Source: Macrolepiota albuminosa
Taxonomy: Eukaryota > Basidiomycota > Agaricomycetes > Agaricales > Agaricaceae
Direction: 5' to 3'
NCBI GenBank assembly: GCA_027475525.1
Contig: JAMWFC010000035.1
Coordinates: forward strand, 226,567 to 290,566
Length of the DNA stretch: 64,000 nt
How positions within the stretch are numbered: the stretch's first letter is position 1; every line of letters starts with the position of its first letter. Position numbers and translations under genes: made by a program. Shown one piece after another: positions 37,221 to 46,677 of the stretch. The notes beneath the pieces were generated by a model. The model saw nothing but the letters and a program-made list of their open reading frames with translations. It did not search any database and had not been told where the DNA came from.

Positions 37221-37372
37221 ACTTCCCATCCTTCATGCCAATGTCATCTTTCAAAAAGTATGAAACATTGGGACAGTTTTTTGAGCCACTGTAACATACT
37301 TCCCATCCTTCATGCCAATGTCATCTTTCAAAAAGTATGAAACATTGGGACAGTTTTTTGAGCCACTGTAAC
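37217..37372. repeat. 77-bp tandem duplication 4
   Basis: ACATACTTCCCATCC starts at 37217 and 37294. The periodic match runs 79 positions. It duplicates the outermost right end of Tc1 element 2, including the terminal GAGCCACTG and TA. Confidence 0.95.
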
Positions 37373-37608
37373 TCCCGGTAAGGCCCCATGATACTATAAC
37401 CTCCTCTGCACCTGGATGGTATCCTTCTGGAGATCAATCCTGAGATCTGTGACGGTATGAGCCAGCTGAGTAGGCCAATGACAGTCCTGCCGCCTGCCAG
37501 TTTTTTAAGCTGACAATAAGCAGCTGATCAAATCAACCTTACTCCAACCTCAACAGATGTGCTGACCCATCTGATGGACCACACATTATGTCAGCAGCCT
37601 GATTGAAC
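37371..37608. other. Short unassigned stretch between Tc1 element 2 and the TIR element
   Basis: No coding sequence or repeat recognised. Some CG remains (CTCCCGGTAAGG, GACGG). Confidence 0.4.
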
Positions 37609-38714
37609 TAAGGTAGACGACACTAGGAACCAGCACCCTTATGTAATCCAATTAAGTAAGCGCCAAGAGTGGCAAAATCTTGAGTTCGGAAAATCAATGT
37701 TTTTTTTTATGACGACGCAAGGCAATGAGAACCTTGACAAGATATATTTATGGGTTTTCTAAGTCATACTTGTCATGAAACTCCTTTTTGAGCTCTTTTG
37801 TAATGCTTGGAGGTAGGATTCAATGCCTGTGATACTTCCAGTTCACCCATGCAGCCTTGGGACCCCTGCGAGTATGCATTGATAGAACATTTTTCAAAGC
37901 TTGATCAACCTTCCGAAAAAGATCACTGTTAAACTTTTGACCAGTTGCCGCAAGTTTACGACGTTTCAATGAATAATGACGAATTGTGCGAGGTGCATTC
38001 CCAGTATAGTGGTGCTTTCGTTTTGGCTTCAATCCCATTGCTTCTTTTTCAAGTCTTATTGCAATAGCCTGTGCCTCAGCAAGAATAGCACTGAAATGTA
38101 AGACCTCAGCTTCTGTACACATTCCTACCTCCTCTTCCTCATTTAAATCCATGTCTCCCATTTTAGAGCCACTCCTTTCATTGGTATCTCTTTTTTCACA
38201 GTGAAAACTATGATTATTGGCCATGCCAAAGATAGATGTTTGATCTGATGGAGTGTAATTGTTCACATGAGATGTCCAGAGCTTGGTTGAGAAGCTGAGT
38301 ATTTTTTCTCTGTGCCAGAGTAACTTTAGAAGCTCTTCCCATTTTTCTAAGTGCTGAATGAATGTTTTTTTTCCATGTTACTGTGTTGCCAGATTGTCAC
38401 GTGTAGTAATTACATAATATCACATGCCTGGCAAAAACTTTGCATCGAAAAAATTATTTGTGTTCCTTTTGAGAGATCTTACAGACAATTTGAATTTTAT
38501 GAAGATTATTTTTTGAAAATATTTCCATCAATAGCATTATGAGTTCTTGACATTAAAACAAGATTGTACATAGAACTTGTAGACAAGTATCCTTAGACCA
38601 TATTCTATGATTTAAAGGCATCTAAACTTGATTGTGCTTGACGATATTGAGGACGACATTGAAAGTGTTATCTGCTTACATAAGGGGTGCTGGTTCCTAG
38701 TGTCATCTACCTTA
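37609..38714. mobile_element. DNA transposon remnant with about 37-bp terminal inverted repeats
   Basis: The left end TAAGGTAGACGACACTAGG continuing with AACCAGCACCC is mirrored by GGGGTGCTGGTTCCTAG with TGTCATCTACCTTA at the right end. Flanks are TTGAAC on the left and TTGACA on the right, suggesting a short TTGA-type target duplication. Length about 1.1 kb. The inside holds one minus-strand open frame (37820-38266) and AT-rich sequence, so the element is probably internally deleted and non-autonomous. Confidence 0.65.
37820..38266 (-). CDS. Truncated N-terminal fragment of a transposon-encoded protein
   Basis: The open frame of 148 codons begins without an ATG; the first in-frame Met gives MANNHSFHCEKR. 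It contains an acidic stretch (DLNEEEEVG), a helical section (SAILAEAQAIAIRLEKE) and a basic block KRKHHYTGNAPRTIRHYS followed by LKRRKLAATGQKF. The YTGNxxRTxRxxxxKRRKLAxTGQ phrase is, from memory, a conserved N-terminal motif of transposon-related proteins repeated in many Agaricomycete genomes. The usual downstream catalytic part is missing. It sits inside inverted repeats, supporting a transposon origin. Confidence 0.5.
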   Translation of the reverse strand: MNNYTPSDQTSIFGMANNHSFHCEKRDTNERSGSKMGDMDLNEEEEVGMCTEAEVLHFSAILAEAQAIAIRLEKEAMGLKPKRKHHYTGNAPRTIRHYSLKRRKLAATGQKFNSDLFRKVDQALKNVLSMHTRRGPKAAWVNWKYHRH

Positions 38715-38719
38715 TTGAC

Positions 38720-39063
38720 ACCTTTTTTTCCCACCCACCCATATTAGGACATGCTTGGTCAGCAAGTTCAACCTCTCCCAAATCTGTTTCACTGAGCAGC
38801 TCTAACTATTTTTCCTGTTTCAGACAGGAGTGCAGTAGTCACATTGCTTCATCAAATCACATGTTGATTGGTTCACCTGACTATGGCCTGCACAACAAAG
38901 CCTTCCTAGTCAATACATATAGACAGTGGCTTTCTGGTGGCATTGAAATAACCCATGTGGTGTCTAAGGTGTTTTTTACACAAGCATGGTTTGAACTTGT
39001 ATCCTTCCCACTTGCAAGAGCACATGACTGACCACAGTGGTGCCAGCTAAGCCACTGTGGCCC
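38720..39063 (-). mobile_element. Candidate tRNA-derived SINE
   Basis: On the minus strand the head (from about 39063) reads GGCCACAGTGGCTTAGCTGG, containing a good Pol III A box TGGCTTAGCTGG (39054-39043). About 47 nt on is GTTCAAACC (38996-38988), a B box that lost its CpG (GTTCGAACC expected). A further 270 bp ends in an A-rich tail GGGAAAAAAAGG near 38722, next to the right end of the TIR element. No clear target duplication. A decayed tRNA pseudogene with flanking sequence is the alternative. Confidence 0.45.
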
Positions 39064-39517
39064 GATCTCCTATTCCAATGATCTTTCTGATGTTGCCATT
39101 TGGCACAAGAACAGTTAGTCAGTCTCAAGCCACCTTTATAAAACCATCTTTTCCATCAACATCCTTCATATTCTAGCAGATAAGCCTACTTTTGCCACTA
39201 TGAAGAAGATCTTCACTGTCATGACCTGCTTACTCCAGACCTTCTGATGTCATACCTGTCATATCATATCTATTAGGACCCTGGATTATATCTCCATAGG
39301 CCATTCAGATATTTGGCAAACTTGTCCAGTCAGGATTTGGCAAATCTGTCTGTTTTTTAAATAGTCTTCACTAAAATTTTTAGTTTGTGTCCATTGTTTA
39401 TAAATGGCCTTTTCAAGAGGGCAATTTGTCTATCTTTTTTAATGGCCTTCAAAGGCCTAGAAAAATATCTGTAGACCTAAATCTATTGATTTTTACAATA
39501 AAATAGCATCTGATAGT
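39064..39517. other. AT-rich stretch, nothing recognised
   Basis: CpG-poor, no open frame or repeat identified. Confidence 0.4.
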
Positions 39518-40395
39518 TGTCAGGAGACTGGTTTCTAGACTGTGTCCAACCCAATTCTGAGCTTAGTCCAACAACATGCCCACTTTTAGCACATTCAAAT
39601 GACCACTTGATCTGTCTTTTCTCCTTTCATTCTAGTAGTCAGCCTTGATGAGTTATATGCATGGACCTTACTCAGCATCAATTATTATTTATCATACTCC
39701 ATTACATACTGGGGCCTGATTAGTAAACAGTATTAGTAATAGCATAGCCACTGATATAGTATATAAAGGCAGCCTGTAGATAGAATATTCTCAGGCTGTA
39801 AGGGCAACCTCTAGAGGCTGTGGCTCAGTCACACAGCTAGCAGAGGGAGATCCAAAGTGTATTAGAGTATGTACTGACAATATCATAATAACTACTCACC
39901 TGGCAGAGAGAGATCCAAAGAGAACAAGTCTAGGGATTCTCTATGCCAGGTTGGGGTTGGACGCTTCTGGGGCCTCTGAAGCATAGGAAACAACTGTACA
40001 GTACAACAAAACCTTAAAAACTCAAAAATTGCCTACACAAACAATTGCACAAATAAGGGGCAAACTCTGGCAAACTCTGGCTTATATAAGCAGTCTGGAA
40101 GCAATGCTGAGGGGCCCACACTTGTCTGAATGGTAGCTAAAGAACCAGAGCACCTCAAGGGCTGAGAGTAGTACTAACAGATAGTGTTGAAAGAATAGAA
40201 ACAGTAAAATGAAATAATGTCAGAAGAAATAAGAGAATGAATGAAGGGAGAGTGAAAAGATAAGGAGTGAGAAAAGGAAGAAATGAGGAGTCCTCTGACA
40301 CAGGCTAAACAATAGCAGTGTTCTTCTGGCCTACATACTTAACCAACTGTAAGCTCTCTAGCAACATCCAACTACTTAGTTAGCCTTGTTGATCT
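39518..40395 (+). repeat. Family B LTR, split by a family C solo LTR and 3'-truncated
   Basis: TGTCAGGAGACTGGTTTCTA at 39518 starts the family B LTR in plus orientation. It has TATATAAAGGCAGCCTGTAG near 39755 and continues after the inserted family C LTR (39797-40300) with ACAATAGCAGTGTTCTTCTGG. It follows the reverse complement of 10936-10482 up to about GTTAGCCTTG (40389). The terminal CTCCTTACA is missing. Confidence 0.72.
39797..40300 (-). repeat. Solo LTR, family C, TSD CAGGC
   Basis: The unit reads TGTAAGGGCAACC ... CTCTGACA on the plus strand (minus: TGTCAGAGGACTCC ... CCTTACA), 504 bp. It is flanked by CAGGC at 39792-39796 and 40301-40305. Its insertion splits the family B LTR, so it is younger than that copy. 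Confidence 0.85.
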
Positions 40396-40402
40396 ACTGC
40401 CT

Positions 40403-41300
40403 GTGATGATGCCCAAAAGTAGATCAGTAGCAGATATGGTTTACGACTACTGACCTGTACAAAATACGTTGGGTGCACTAAGTTTTGAGGGAGTCCTGGG
40501 CAGTTTCTAGAGAACAAGTCAGAAAATGACTTAAGTGGCGAGTTTTGGTGGAGGTTGGCAACAGAAGTCAGTAAGGAGGCTTGGTAAGAAGATGGGGTAA
40601 AAGAATGTGCTAACAATGAGGTGCGCCTGAGTGAAGAGGATGCAAATATAAGTAAGTGCAGTAGAGGACGTGGCAAGAAAATTAGAGGCTTAGCAGTGAC
40701 TAAGCTGCGTGATGCCTGCTGTAAATGCAAGACGTGTAGGTTCTGTAAATATAACTGCGGCAAGCAGGCTAAGAGTGTTTAGACAGTTGGCAACTATGAA
40801 CTTAGTCAGCTCAAAAGAAATCTGAGCTATGAGGTGAATTGAGGGATAAATAGGGTACTCTGTTTTGTGTCCTAACTAATGACAATGGTAAATATTTATA
40901 GTACAATGAGTTCACTGTTGCTAAGCAACTAAGTGCCATCAAAGAGTGGTAAACTGAAAAGAATGTAAGTAGTTGCTGTGCATTAAATTAAATAATGAAG
41001 GGTCAACAAGAATGCTGTCTGTCCAAGTAGAGAGAAGGCACCAAGCGATGCCAGGTGCCAAGGTGAAATGCCAGGCTGTTAATCATGGAGAAATACCATC
41101 ATTCCAACTTGTAAGCACTGCCGCTAGCTAGCAATACCATATGCTGCCTAAGTGATGCCATCTGTTAATGCTTGCTGATAGCATGATGTCCACTGTCACT
41201 TGTTATTCCAGCTGCTGTCAGTGCTATCACTGAACAGTGATGATGCCAACTGTGGTTGAGTGTGCTGGATGTATATGCAGTACAATGCCAAATCCAGCAT
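40403..41300 (-). repeat. Decayed family A LTR, minus orientation
   Basis: TGATGATGCCCAAAAG at 40403 is the reverse complement of the family A 3' end. The similarity continues through GGAGTCCTGGGCAG, AGAACAAGTC and ATGCCATCTGTTA to about 41300. The 5' end of the LTR is not recognisable. CpG sites are largely replaced. Confidence 0.65.
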
Positions 41301-42120
41301 CTGGCATGCATAGTTGTGAGGAGTCCTGACAGAGTCTCAGTGTGCTTGAGTGAATGTGATAAAACAATGTGTTAAATAATAGCACCTCAGATGCTACCTA
41401 ACAAACTGTAAGTGCCATAGTTTAAGCAAAGATATGTAGATGAAAACAAATAGCGCAGTATAATGTGCCTGTAGATGGCACCGCAAATGATGAAGACAAG
41501 ATAAACAAGGTTAGTGCCCAACTTAGTAATGACATTAGGTCAAGCTAGTGTGATTTAAATGCTAAGTGTAACTCAGATGCTCAAGGGTTACAATTTGTTG
41601 CTATATACATGCAGAGTAGCTATCTTTTATATTATGTGCTACTATATTTTTGAAATAAGTTCATACACAGCACTACCAATTAGTGCCTCTCCTCATGGTT
41701 ACAGTTAATGGTGACTTGTCACTAGTGACTGGCACAAATGGGGAAATAGCAACCAACATATAATGCCCATTGGCCATGGCGACTCTAAACTGACTTTAAC
41801 TTGTATGAGTCTGCTTACTTTTTAGTGCAATTCCAATTGGATATGGTCAGAAAATCCTTGACAGATGCCATGAGTTCTAATGTCAGCACTAAACATTGTT
41901 TGTTGGCCTGCGAGTCATGAGGTTCGAGTGACTAGCAGGGTGTGGTCTTTGAGTGAGGTGGTGGTGCTGTCACACTGTAATTTTCTCTTCCTCTGTGACT
42001 ACCGCTCACCGTAGTCTTTACCGTGTCTTGCGTACAAGTCTGGCCTTCAGCCAAAAGTTTTTTATTTTCTTCCGTTTCTCTGAAATCCTCTAAGTTAATT
42101 CTCACTCGAGAAAGTCAATC
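41301..42120. other. 5' flank of the DIRS-like element
   Basis: CpG-poor until about 41900, then CG reappears (GCGAGTCATGAGGTTCGAG), which may mark the left end of the DIRS-like element. No repeat shared with the 3' side (58676-58930) could be found by eye, so the element's ends are not defined. Confidence 0.35.
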
Positions 42121-43958
42121 ATGATCACTCTCACTATCAACCCGAACACAGAACTCAGGCCTAACTTCAGCTCAAATGAATTCCAGTTTGCCAGAGATGC
42201 TGTAAGACACGGCAGAGACGATATGTCAGACGAACAGGCCGCTGTTTCTCTAGTTGATATGTGGAATGCCAATCTAGAGCGTAAGAAAGTCATATGAGAG
42301 GCGGAGAGAGAAGAGAGGGAAGCGGCGAAGAGGCAGCCAAATTGTTTGGATGGAGGTAATGTGATCAGACCCGCGGCAGATGATGACACTTTGCCGTCCA
42401 GACACTCCAGAGATTCCTCTTCAGATGAAGAGGAACACGCCCCGAACCTAGTAGCAAGAATGCCAGTTCCAGATGTAATCAAATACCCTCCTGCGCGCTT
42501 TGCTATAAAGAAACTGAGGGAGCGCAAGTACATCGAATTAAGTTACTTTATGCCTGAAGGACGTGCCGAAGCGGCAAAGAACGAGTCGGTGTCTTCGAAT
42601 GAAGTTTTCATCTTGGCAAAGGACAATGACGTTTTGTCGCTGAAACCTGTAATTAACTTTAAGGGGTCTAAAGGGAAGGCCACACAGGACAAAGATTTAG
42701 CGTGGGATCAATTATGCATCGCTTCTACTAACTTTCTGGAACACATAGTCCAGGAAACTTGGCCAAGGAACATGATAGACGCGATGCATACCTTTTTCTT
42801 CCGTCTGACTAACCACAAGCTGCATAATGAAGGGACAGACAGGCTGAAGGTCCTCACGCTCTATCAAGCAAGAGTAAGAAGAGAATGGCACCGTCAGCTG
42901 AAGAACCCACCGAAAGGCGAAATATTCGATATCGGTTTGATTGACGACAGAGTACTGAGAACTCTGAAAGATCAGGTGTACGACGCGAAGAGAAGTGCGG
43001 TCATGACAGGTAAGCCCCATCTCACAGCAAAGACCCCAGCAAAGGCTGATCAGAGTTCCATCGTGTCTTCCTTCGGTTTTTTCTCTATTCACCTACAAAA
43101 TAACACTCGATATCCTGCAAACACCGGTTGCAACATTATGCTATTCAAAAAAAAAATATATATATACTGTCAGCGGGTCCTTGGCCGTCTCGACTGCATT
43201 ATGCCTTAAACTTGCTCTATTGATGGGGGAAATATTCGGGTGCGCTGATTGCTCTACAGCCACTCACCCCTGTCACGCCTTACACTATTGCATTATTCTT
43301 GGGAAATCACGTGACCGTCATGCTATTGTGGCATGCTCTCGCTTCCCATTGCTTTACTCGCACGTAAATGCGTTGCATTAATCTCACGCCAAAATTTTTG
43401 GCTGTCGTGTACCGTTCTCTTGACGGCAAAACAAAAAATATATATATATATACAAAATTCACGTGTTACGCAATCATGTTCTGCTGCATCGTGATCGCAC
43501 CAGACCTGCACACTTTGAGAAGCGAAATGTCAGCGTGGGCAAGCGCAAGCAAAAACAAAAGGAAGAGATTGGTCTCCCCTCACCCAGATAGAAGCTCAGG
43601 TGGTTCGCGGGAAACCCAGGGCAAAAAGGACAAAGAGGGCAACGAGTTTTTTCAGCACCGCGCAGGCGCAGCCTCCGGATCTTCTGGATCAACCAACGCA
43701 GCCTGCACGGTGTGCCTTGGTCGACACATGCACAACATCTGGAACTGCTTAGCCAGAGACCTGTGGAACGGACAGAAAGCCCACATGTACAGAAATAAGA
43801 ACGGACGGCTCATCAGCCCAGAGGGGAAAGAGCTATGTACCGATTGGCAGAAACCAAAAGGTTGTCGCACTCTCTCACACGACCACAAACACGAGTGCTC
43901 AGGCTGTGGGAAAAAGGACCACAGAGCTCAGAAATGCCATCTCGCTCAGGTCCTTTGA
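42121..43958 (+). pseudogene. DIRS-like element Gag-like ORF
   Basis: The ATG at 42121 (MITLTINPNTEL) opens a frame with an in-frame TGA at 42295-42297 (probably CGA to TGA), then continues through 42346 to about 43009 (FEFQ-type start, later LAWDQLCIASTNFLEHIV and VRREWHRQLKNPPKGEIFD). A GTAAGC at 43010 may start a long intron; coding sequence resumes near 43500 (LHTLRSEMSAWASAS). The C-terminal part has cysteine motifs, CTVCLGRHMHNIWNC and a CX2CX4HX4C knuckle CSGCGKKDHRAQKC. The stop is at 43956-43958, overlapping the RT frame by about 50 nt. Confidence 0.65.
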
Positions 43959-45194
43959 GTTCGTGACCCCTTACAATTACCAAGCTTGGGATACAGAAAT
44001 TACTAAAGCCAATCTCACTGCCCAATTTCCCACTCTGGCCCGAGATCTCAGATACAGCTTCGATGTCGGAATCCCAACTATCACTCGAACCTTCGCCCCA
44101 GAGAACAAAGAATCTGTGCAACGACTGTCAAGCCAGTTTGACGACATTGTGGAGTCAGAGCTGTCCAAAGGTCGCTATCTTGGGCCTTTTTCTGGTCGAG
44201 AAGTGGAAGAAATCATCAGCCCTTTTCAGACATCCCCACTTAACATCATCCCAAAACCAAACAAGCCCGGAAAGTATAGACTCGTCCAAAACCTCTCATA
44301 CCCCTATGCTTCGTCAAGCTCAAACTACATCCAATCAGTCAACAGCAGCATCGACTCGTCCGCATATCCTTGCACCTGGGGAACGTTCACCAGCGTGTAT
44401 CAGCTCATCTTGAGGCTTCCACTGGGGTCTCAGGCAGCAATTCGTGACGTCAAAGAAGCGTACCGCACAGTTCCTATCTTGCCCTCTCAGTGGCCAGGAA
44501 TTGTCATCAGACTACGAGATACCGACACGTTCGCGATCGACACAATGGACTGCTTTGGTCTCAGTTCAGGGTGCGGATGTTACGGAATTGTGGGGGACGC
44601 CGGAGCGCAAATCATTCAGGCTAACAGAATGGGGCCATTGTCTAAATGGGTGGATGATCATATCTTTTTTCACGTTAAGCGGGATCATTTATCAGCATAC
44701 AACACGTCTCGTCGCCAGTGGAAGGAAGATGTGCGAGAGAATGGGGGAAAAATGCACAAAGGAGGCCGAATATGGTATTAGGGAGCAAAAAATTTTGAGG
44801 ATGAATGGGATGAGTACAACGAAGACTTGGCTTATCCCCTCATTGATCTGTCCAGCGATAGTCCTAGGTCGGAGAGTGATGCGCAGTTCTCCTATGCAAT
44901 GCAGGATGTTGACTGCCTGTCCAATAAGCTCGGAATCCCCTGGGAAAAATCCAAAGACATACCGTTTGGGAATGCCGTCCCTTACATCGGTTTCTGGTGG
45001 GATATCAACAATTGGCAGGTCAGCATGGCAGCCGAAAAAAGAGGAAAATACGCACAAGCCATTGCAGACTGGGAGAAGTCCAAAACGCACACCCTCAAAG
45101 AAGCACAGAGCTTATACGGGAAGCTGTTACATGTGTGCTACGTGGTTCCACATGGGAGAGCCTATCTCACCAGTTTGGAAACATTCATGGGCAT
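43906..45194 (+). pseudogene. DIRS-like reverse transcriptase (with stop codon)
   Basis: The frame overlaps Gag in the +1 register. RT motifs: SPLNIIPKPNKPGKYRLVQN, IRDVKEAYRTVPILPSQW, MDCFGLSSGCG, and the catalytic KWVDDHIFF (VDD for YxDD). A TAG at 44779-44781 after GGRIWY interrupts an otherwise continuous frame that goes on with FEDEWDEYNEDLAYPL, WEKSKDIPFGNAVPYIGFWW and YGKLLHVCYVVPHGRAYL. The reading is then cut at 45194 by the Gypsy LTR. Confidence 0.8.
45191..45194 (+). repeat. Target-site duplication GCAT, left copy
   Basis: GCAT precedes the TGATAGG start of the 5' LTR; the same GCAT follows the 3' LTR at 56735-56738. Confidence 0.8.
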
Positions 45195-46143
45195 TGATAG
45201 GACCCTATACAGGTTAGGCGCATCAACGGCAGGCTCGGCACCGGCTCCGGGAACCTTGCCGCATTTGTTCCGAACTTGGCGCACGCATTCTACCCATTTT
45301 AGGCCATTCCCGACGGCCGCGCACGGCAAGAAGCAGATCCAATCAGTGATAGCGCCGACGGCAGCAAGAATGACAACTGACAGATGGCATCAGTCAATAA
45401 CGACAGCGCTTAGCGAGAAGCCTGATCATCTATCAAAAACTGACGGACAGCTTGGCGTTTGACCTTGGCGTCCGACACCGCTTAGCGTCTCGATTTGGCG
45501 CCTGACATCGCTTAGGTACTCTGACGGACAGAAGGGTGATGGAGTGATGGTTTAGCTTCGCGATCTGTCGCCTGGCGTCGCTAAGGCTCTTGAATGGACG
45601 GTAGGGATCTGAAACCGTTGGAGCTACCCCTTTGAAATTTTCCAGTTTACCGCACTCTGGCGTCATTAGCCACTGGCGACGGCGAACTTATTGTAGTATA
45701 AAAGTACTTACCGACTTGTACATTGGACAGCAGACGAATAGACCACAGTTTCCCCCACTTACTTCAGTCTCCCTTACGCTCAAGAGCTCATTTACGCTAC
45801 GGTCGGCAACGTCGAACTCATCGGCAGTTACAGACGTTCGCCAACACTCGACATACTCGCGCCTTGCAACTACGGCAGGCATTATCGACGCTTAGAACTT
45901 CGCTAAGCTTACCGTGCTCTTGCCGCTTCCCGTTGCCGTGTTCACTTACCGCATTTTCTTAAGCGCTTTACCTTAGCGCTTGACACTTGCCGACTCCGTT
46001 ACCGACTTTTACCCTTTTTCACAGACGCGTTCTCTGGGACCTGCCCGGGACTCCTCAAATCACTTATAGCGCGCCCAACGCACACTCTTGGTACGGTAAC
46101 ACAATTGTTACATTTGTTACTGACCAAACTCTGGGCGTCATCA
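45195..46143 (+). repeat. 5' LTR of the Gypsy element (family A)
   Basis: Starts TGATAGGACC and ends GGCGTCATCA (TG...CA), 949 bp. It contains a TATA box TATAAAAG at 45697-45704, a likely start of transcription downstream of it, and many recurring CpG words (TTGGCG, CGCTTAG, TTACCG). The open frames inside appear identically in the 3' LTR and are not taken as genes. Confidence 0.95.
45697..45704 (+). promoter_or_regulatory. TATA box in the 5' LTR
   Basis: TATAAAAG in the middle of the LTR, with the identical site at 56288-56295 in the 3' LTR. Probable Pol II promoter of the element. Confidence 0.6.
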
Positions 46144-46146
46144 AAT

Positions 46147-46163
46147 TGGAGCCCACCGCGAGG
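46147..46163 (+). other. Primer binding site
   Basis: TGGAGCCCACCGCGAGG starts 3 nt after the LTR. A TGG start complements the CCA end of a tRNA. Which tRNA cannot be told from the sequence. Confidence 0.65.
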
Positions 46164-46523
46164 GGTCTCTAGGGCAGAATTCCGCCAGAAACCCGTCTCC
46201 AGCGTAGGCGCCGCCTGCTAGACCAGTCGGCAGAAGGCATAGCTCCTTCCCACCCATCAACTCCACAACCACCTGGTGCCTTACCGGGTCTCTCTCTAGC
46301 CCAGGAACTACAGAACGCCACTGTAGACGCTTTTCCTGATCTCTTCCCGCACTCCCTCGATTATAGTGCCGACGACCCCTTAGCGTCGCCCTTTACTTTG
46401 CCGCAATCAGTTACTCCCATCACTCCGCTAACGCCTCTTTCACAACTCATTTCTCTTACCCCGTCGCCAATCTCCAGAACTCCTTCCCCACTACCGCTAA
46501 CCGAACTCGCCAACACAGTCGCT

Positions 46524-46677
46524 ATGGAACAACAAGTCCAACGCATGCCGCCACGCAACCACTTCTCGGCACCAAAATGGGACGAGACCAAGCCACGGGA
46601 ATGGAACAACAAGTCCAACGCATGCCGCCACGCAACCACTTCTCGGCACCAAAATGGGACGAGACCAAGCCACGGGA
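46524..46677 (+). repeat. 77-bp tandem duplication 5 (gag start)
   Basis: Two perfect copies, 46524-46600 and 46601-46677, each starting ATGGAACAACAAG. 77 is not a multiple of 3, so the upstream frame and the main gag frame are put out of register. Confidence 0.97.

Larger units (their letters stand above)
35467..37368 (-). mobile_element. Tc1/mariner element 2, with four 77-bp tandem duplications
   Basis: Flanked by TA (35465-35466 and 37369-37370). Ends are CAGTGGCTCAAAAAACTGTC and its reverse complement, with an inner inverted ATTGGGACAGTTTTTTGAGC. Length is 1902 bp. Subtracting the four 77-bp duplications leaves 1594 bp, close to elements 1 (1617 bp) and 3 (1566 bp). It belongs to a subfamily whose end reads CTGTCCCAATG rather than CTGCCCCAATG. 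Confidence 0.88.

Noticed and set aside
45433..46172. Several open frames inside the 5' LTR (repeated at 56024-56553)
   Set aside because: They occur identically in both LTRs, overlap on both strands and show no domain; treated as LTR non-coding sequence.
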